A DNA stretch of 6,427 nucleotides. Origin: Acidimicrobiaceae bacterium. Lineage in GTDB: Bacteria > Actinomycetota > Acidimicrobiia > Acidimicrobiales > Palsa-688. Positions 5,805 through 6,427 of this stretch are shown here, in pieces. Position numbers and translations under genes: made by a program. Each line of letters starts with the position of its first letter. Position 1 is the stretch's first letter. Where the stretch lies: assembly GCA_030838025.1 (NCBI GenBank), contig JAUTXM010000020.1, forward strand, positions 1 to 6,427. The letters are read 5' to 3'. The notes under the pieces are model-generated. The model made no database searches, had not been told where the DNA came from, and worked only from the letters and a program-made list of their open reading frames with translations.

Positions 5805-6107
5805 TTGAGAAGCGGCGAGAACTCCGGCGCTCGACCGGTCGACGGGGCCGATATCTCTTGGCGCGCCCACGCCAGTTGCCGGCTCACGAACCCGGAGTTG
5901 TTTTTCCCGGTGGGCACCACCGGTACGGCGGTTGAGACCATCCGCGACGCCAAGGCGGTGTGCGGGGGTTGCGCGGTCCGAGCCGCCTGCCTGCAATTCG
6001 CCCTTGAGACCAACCAGGAGTGTGGCATCTGGGGCGGCACCTCCGAGGATGAGCGACGAAGGTTCCGCCGATCGTGGCTCGCGGGCCGCCATCACCGAAC
6101 CCGATGA
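5805..6107 (+). CDS. whiB: WhiB-family [4Fe-4S] transcriptional regulator (100 aa)
   Basis: WhiB-like proteins are small actinobacterial regulators that hold a redox- or NO-sensitive [4Fe-4S] cluster and typically act by binding the principal sigma factor. Seen, counting from TTG 5805: the four cluster cysteines Cys25, Cys53, Cys56 and Cys62 (C-x27-C-x2-C-x5-C), the segment NPELFFPVG (29-37), and the turn GIWGG followed by TSEDERRRFRR (74-89). The basic tail ends RHHRTR. The PELFFPVG segment and short length resemble WhiB1-type members. The RGRP AT-hook of WhiB7 is absent. A fifth cysteine, Cys73, sits directly before GIWGG. The start is the rare TTG, chosen because GAGGGGG is correctly spaced; TTG 5790 would add five residues. 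It stands alone, with its own promoter, long leader and downstream hairpin. Family call is secure; subclass and targets are not. Confidence 0.95.
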   Translation: MRSGENSGARPVDGADISWRAHASCRLTNPELFFPVGTTGTAVETIRDAKAVCGGCAVRAACLQFALETNQECGIWGGTSEDERRRFRRSWLAGRHHRTR

Positions 6108-6151
6108 ACGCCGGCGCGCCCCTCGGCGCAGGCGCATTGTTCGCCTGATCC

Positions 6152-6177
6152 CAGCCCCGACCCCTCCGTTGGGGCTG
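6152..6177 (+). terminator. Hairpin terminator candidate after whiB, no U-tract
   Basis: The arms CAGCCCCGAC (6152-6161) and GTTGGGGCTG (6168-6177) form a 10-pair stem with one G-T wobble and a 6-base loop, beginning 44 bases after the whiB stop. The downstream sequence is GC-rich with no T-run, so it would be the U-less type often proposed for GC-rich actinobacteria. It is the strongest stem in this part of the window. Confidence 0.5.
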
Positions 6178-6389
6178 CGGATCGGCGGCCGACTTGACGT
6201 AACGCCGCCTGGCGGTTCGCCCCACGGTTCGGGCGTGGTGGCACGGGTGTAGGGTTTCTCGACACGTCAAGCATCCCCGTTCCGTGTCGAGGCGGCCCCA
6301 AGACCTTGGGCGGCCCCCGGGGAATCGTTGCTCTGGACCCTGGCGACGCAAGGCTCAACTGAGACGCCTTGTTCGGGCAGGACGAGCGC
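6178..6389. other. Inverted-repeat-rich intergenic region
   Basis: I see no convincing gene here. The region holds successive inverted repeats: CCGCC-T-GGCGG (6205-6215), CCACG/CGTGG (6222-6226 and 6234-6238), CTCGACACG/CGTGTCGAG (6258-6266 and 6283-6291, nine perfect pairs, 16-base loop), CCCAA-GACC-TTGGG (6297-6310 including closing bases) and CAAGGC/GCCTTG (6349-6354 and 6366-6371). GGCGGCCCC occurs twice (6291-6299 and 6309-6317), flanking the fourth hairpin. Together they could form a structured leader for a gene starting at 6390. GC-rich DNA produces many such pairs by chance. Confidence 0.35.
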
Positions 6390-6427
6390 ATGGTTCGCCC
6401 TCTTCGGACTCGACGCCTCCCTACCCA
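6390..6427 (+). CDS. Possible start of a downstream gene, cut by the window end
   Basis: An ATG at 6390-6392 is preceded by AGGA (6379-6382) at 7-base spacing and opens a frame, MVRPLRTRRLPT, that runs off the window without a stop. Only 12 codons are visible, so no product can be assigned. The arginine-rich start could equally be chance. It follows the inverted-repeat region, which would then be its leader. Confidence 0.22.
   Translation, partial: MVRPLRTRRLPT

Noticed and set aside
5567..5935. A plus-strand open frame of about 120 codons overlapping the whiB start
   Set aside because: It runs through the predicted promoter, leader and half of whiB in another frame. The product is glycine/arginine-rich and resembles no family I know.
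5423..6040. A long open frame on the minus strand opposite whiB
   Set aside because: It is the antisense shadow of the well-supported whiB gene, extended through GC-rich non-coding DNA. The translation is proline/threonine-rich without domain-like motifs.
6049..6252. A 67-codon plus-strand frame (ATG 6049) overlapping the end of whiB
   Set aside because: It is very arginine/proline-rich, overlaps whiB by about 59 bases and spans the post-whiB terminator hairpin. No domain-like sequence is visible.
6178..6389. tRNA gene or CRISPR array in the inverted-repeat-rich region
   Set aside because: There is no T-loop GGTTCGANTCC-type box with a matching acceptor stem, and no regularly spaced repeats with unique spacers.

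Overview
The window is GC-rich DNA with a complete WhiB-family gene, TTG/GTG start codons and actinobacterial-style regulatory proteins. This points to an actinobacterium (phylum Actinomycetota). The sequence alone does not fix the genus. A lineage outside the well-studied Streptomyces/Mycobacterium groups is possible but unproven.

Layout. Bases 1-804 (+) hold the 3' part of a STAS-GAF signalling protein whose start lies upstream of the window. It converges, across 90 bases, on a three-gene minus-strand operon that reads from about 4985 down to 895. The operon order is an SRPBCC-fold protein (4985-4224), an ABC-transporter ATPase of the MacB/LolD type (4224-3454) and an 850-residue FtsX/MacB-type permease (3447-895). 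The first two genes share one base (TGATG) and the last two are 6 bases apart. All three have recognisable Shine-Dalgarno sequences, so they look like a translationally coupled unit. ATPase and permease should form an ABC (type VII-like) complex that moves or extracts a hydrophobic or membrane-associated substrate. The SRPBCC protein is a plausible ligand-binding partner, but that is inference.

Upstream of the operon (4986-5142) is a short regulatory gap with GAACCG/CGGTTC half-sites. Beyond it, at about 5143-5345 on the minus strand, is what looks like a small membrane-protein gene split across two frames by a one-base loss in a homopolymer. It could be a real pseudogene or a sequencing error.

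Bases 5416-5654 hold no convincing gene. A good sigma70-like promoter (TTGACG-N17-TACGGT, 5655-5683) then drives whiB (TTG at 5805, stop at 6107) through a leader of roughly 115 bases. The leader contains a possible 26-codon upstream ORF and a 20-base near-palindrome. A strong hairpin without a U-tract follows whiB (6152-6177). The last 250 bases are rich in inverted repeats and may be the leader of a gene starting at 6390 that runs off the window.

No mobile element, CRISPR array, tRNA or rRNA was seen. Most of the window is recognisable accessory or regulatory actinobacterial content. The points most worth checking are the whiB leader, the split small gene, the ANTAR-less STAS-GAF protein with a non-canonical acceptor motif, and the SRPBCC-ABC operon.
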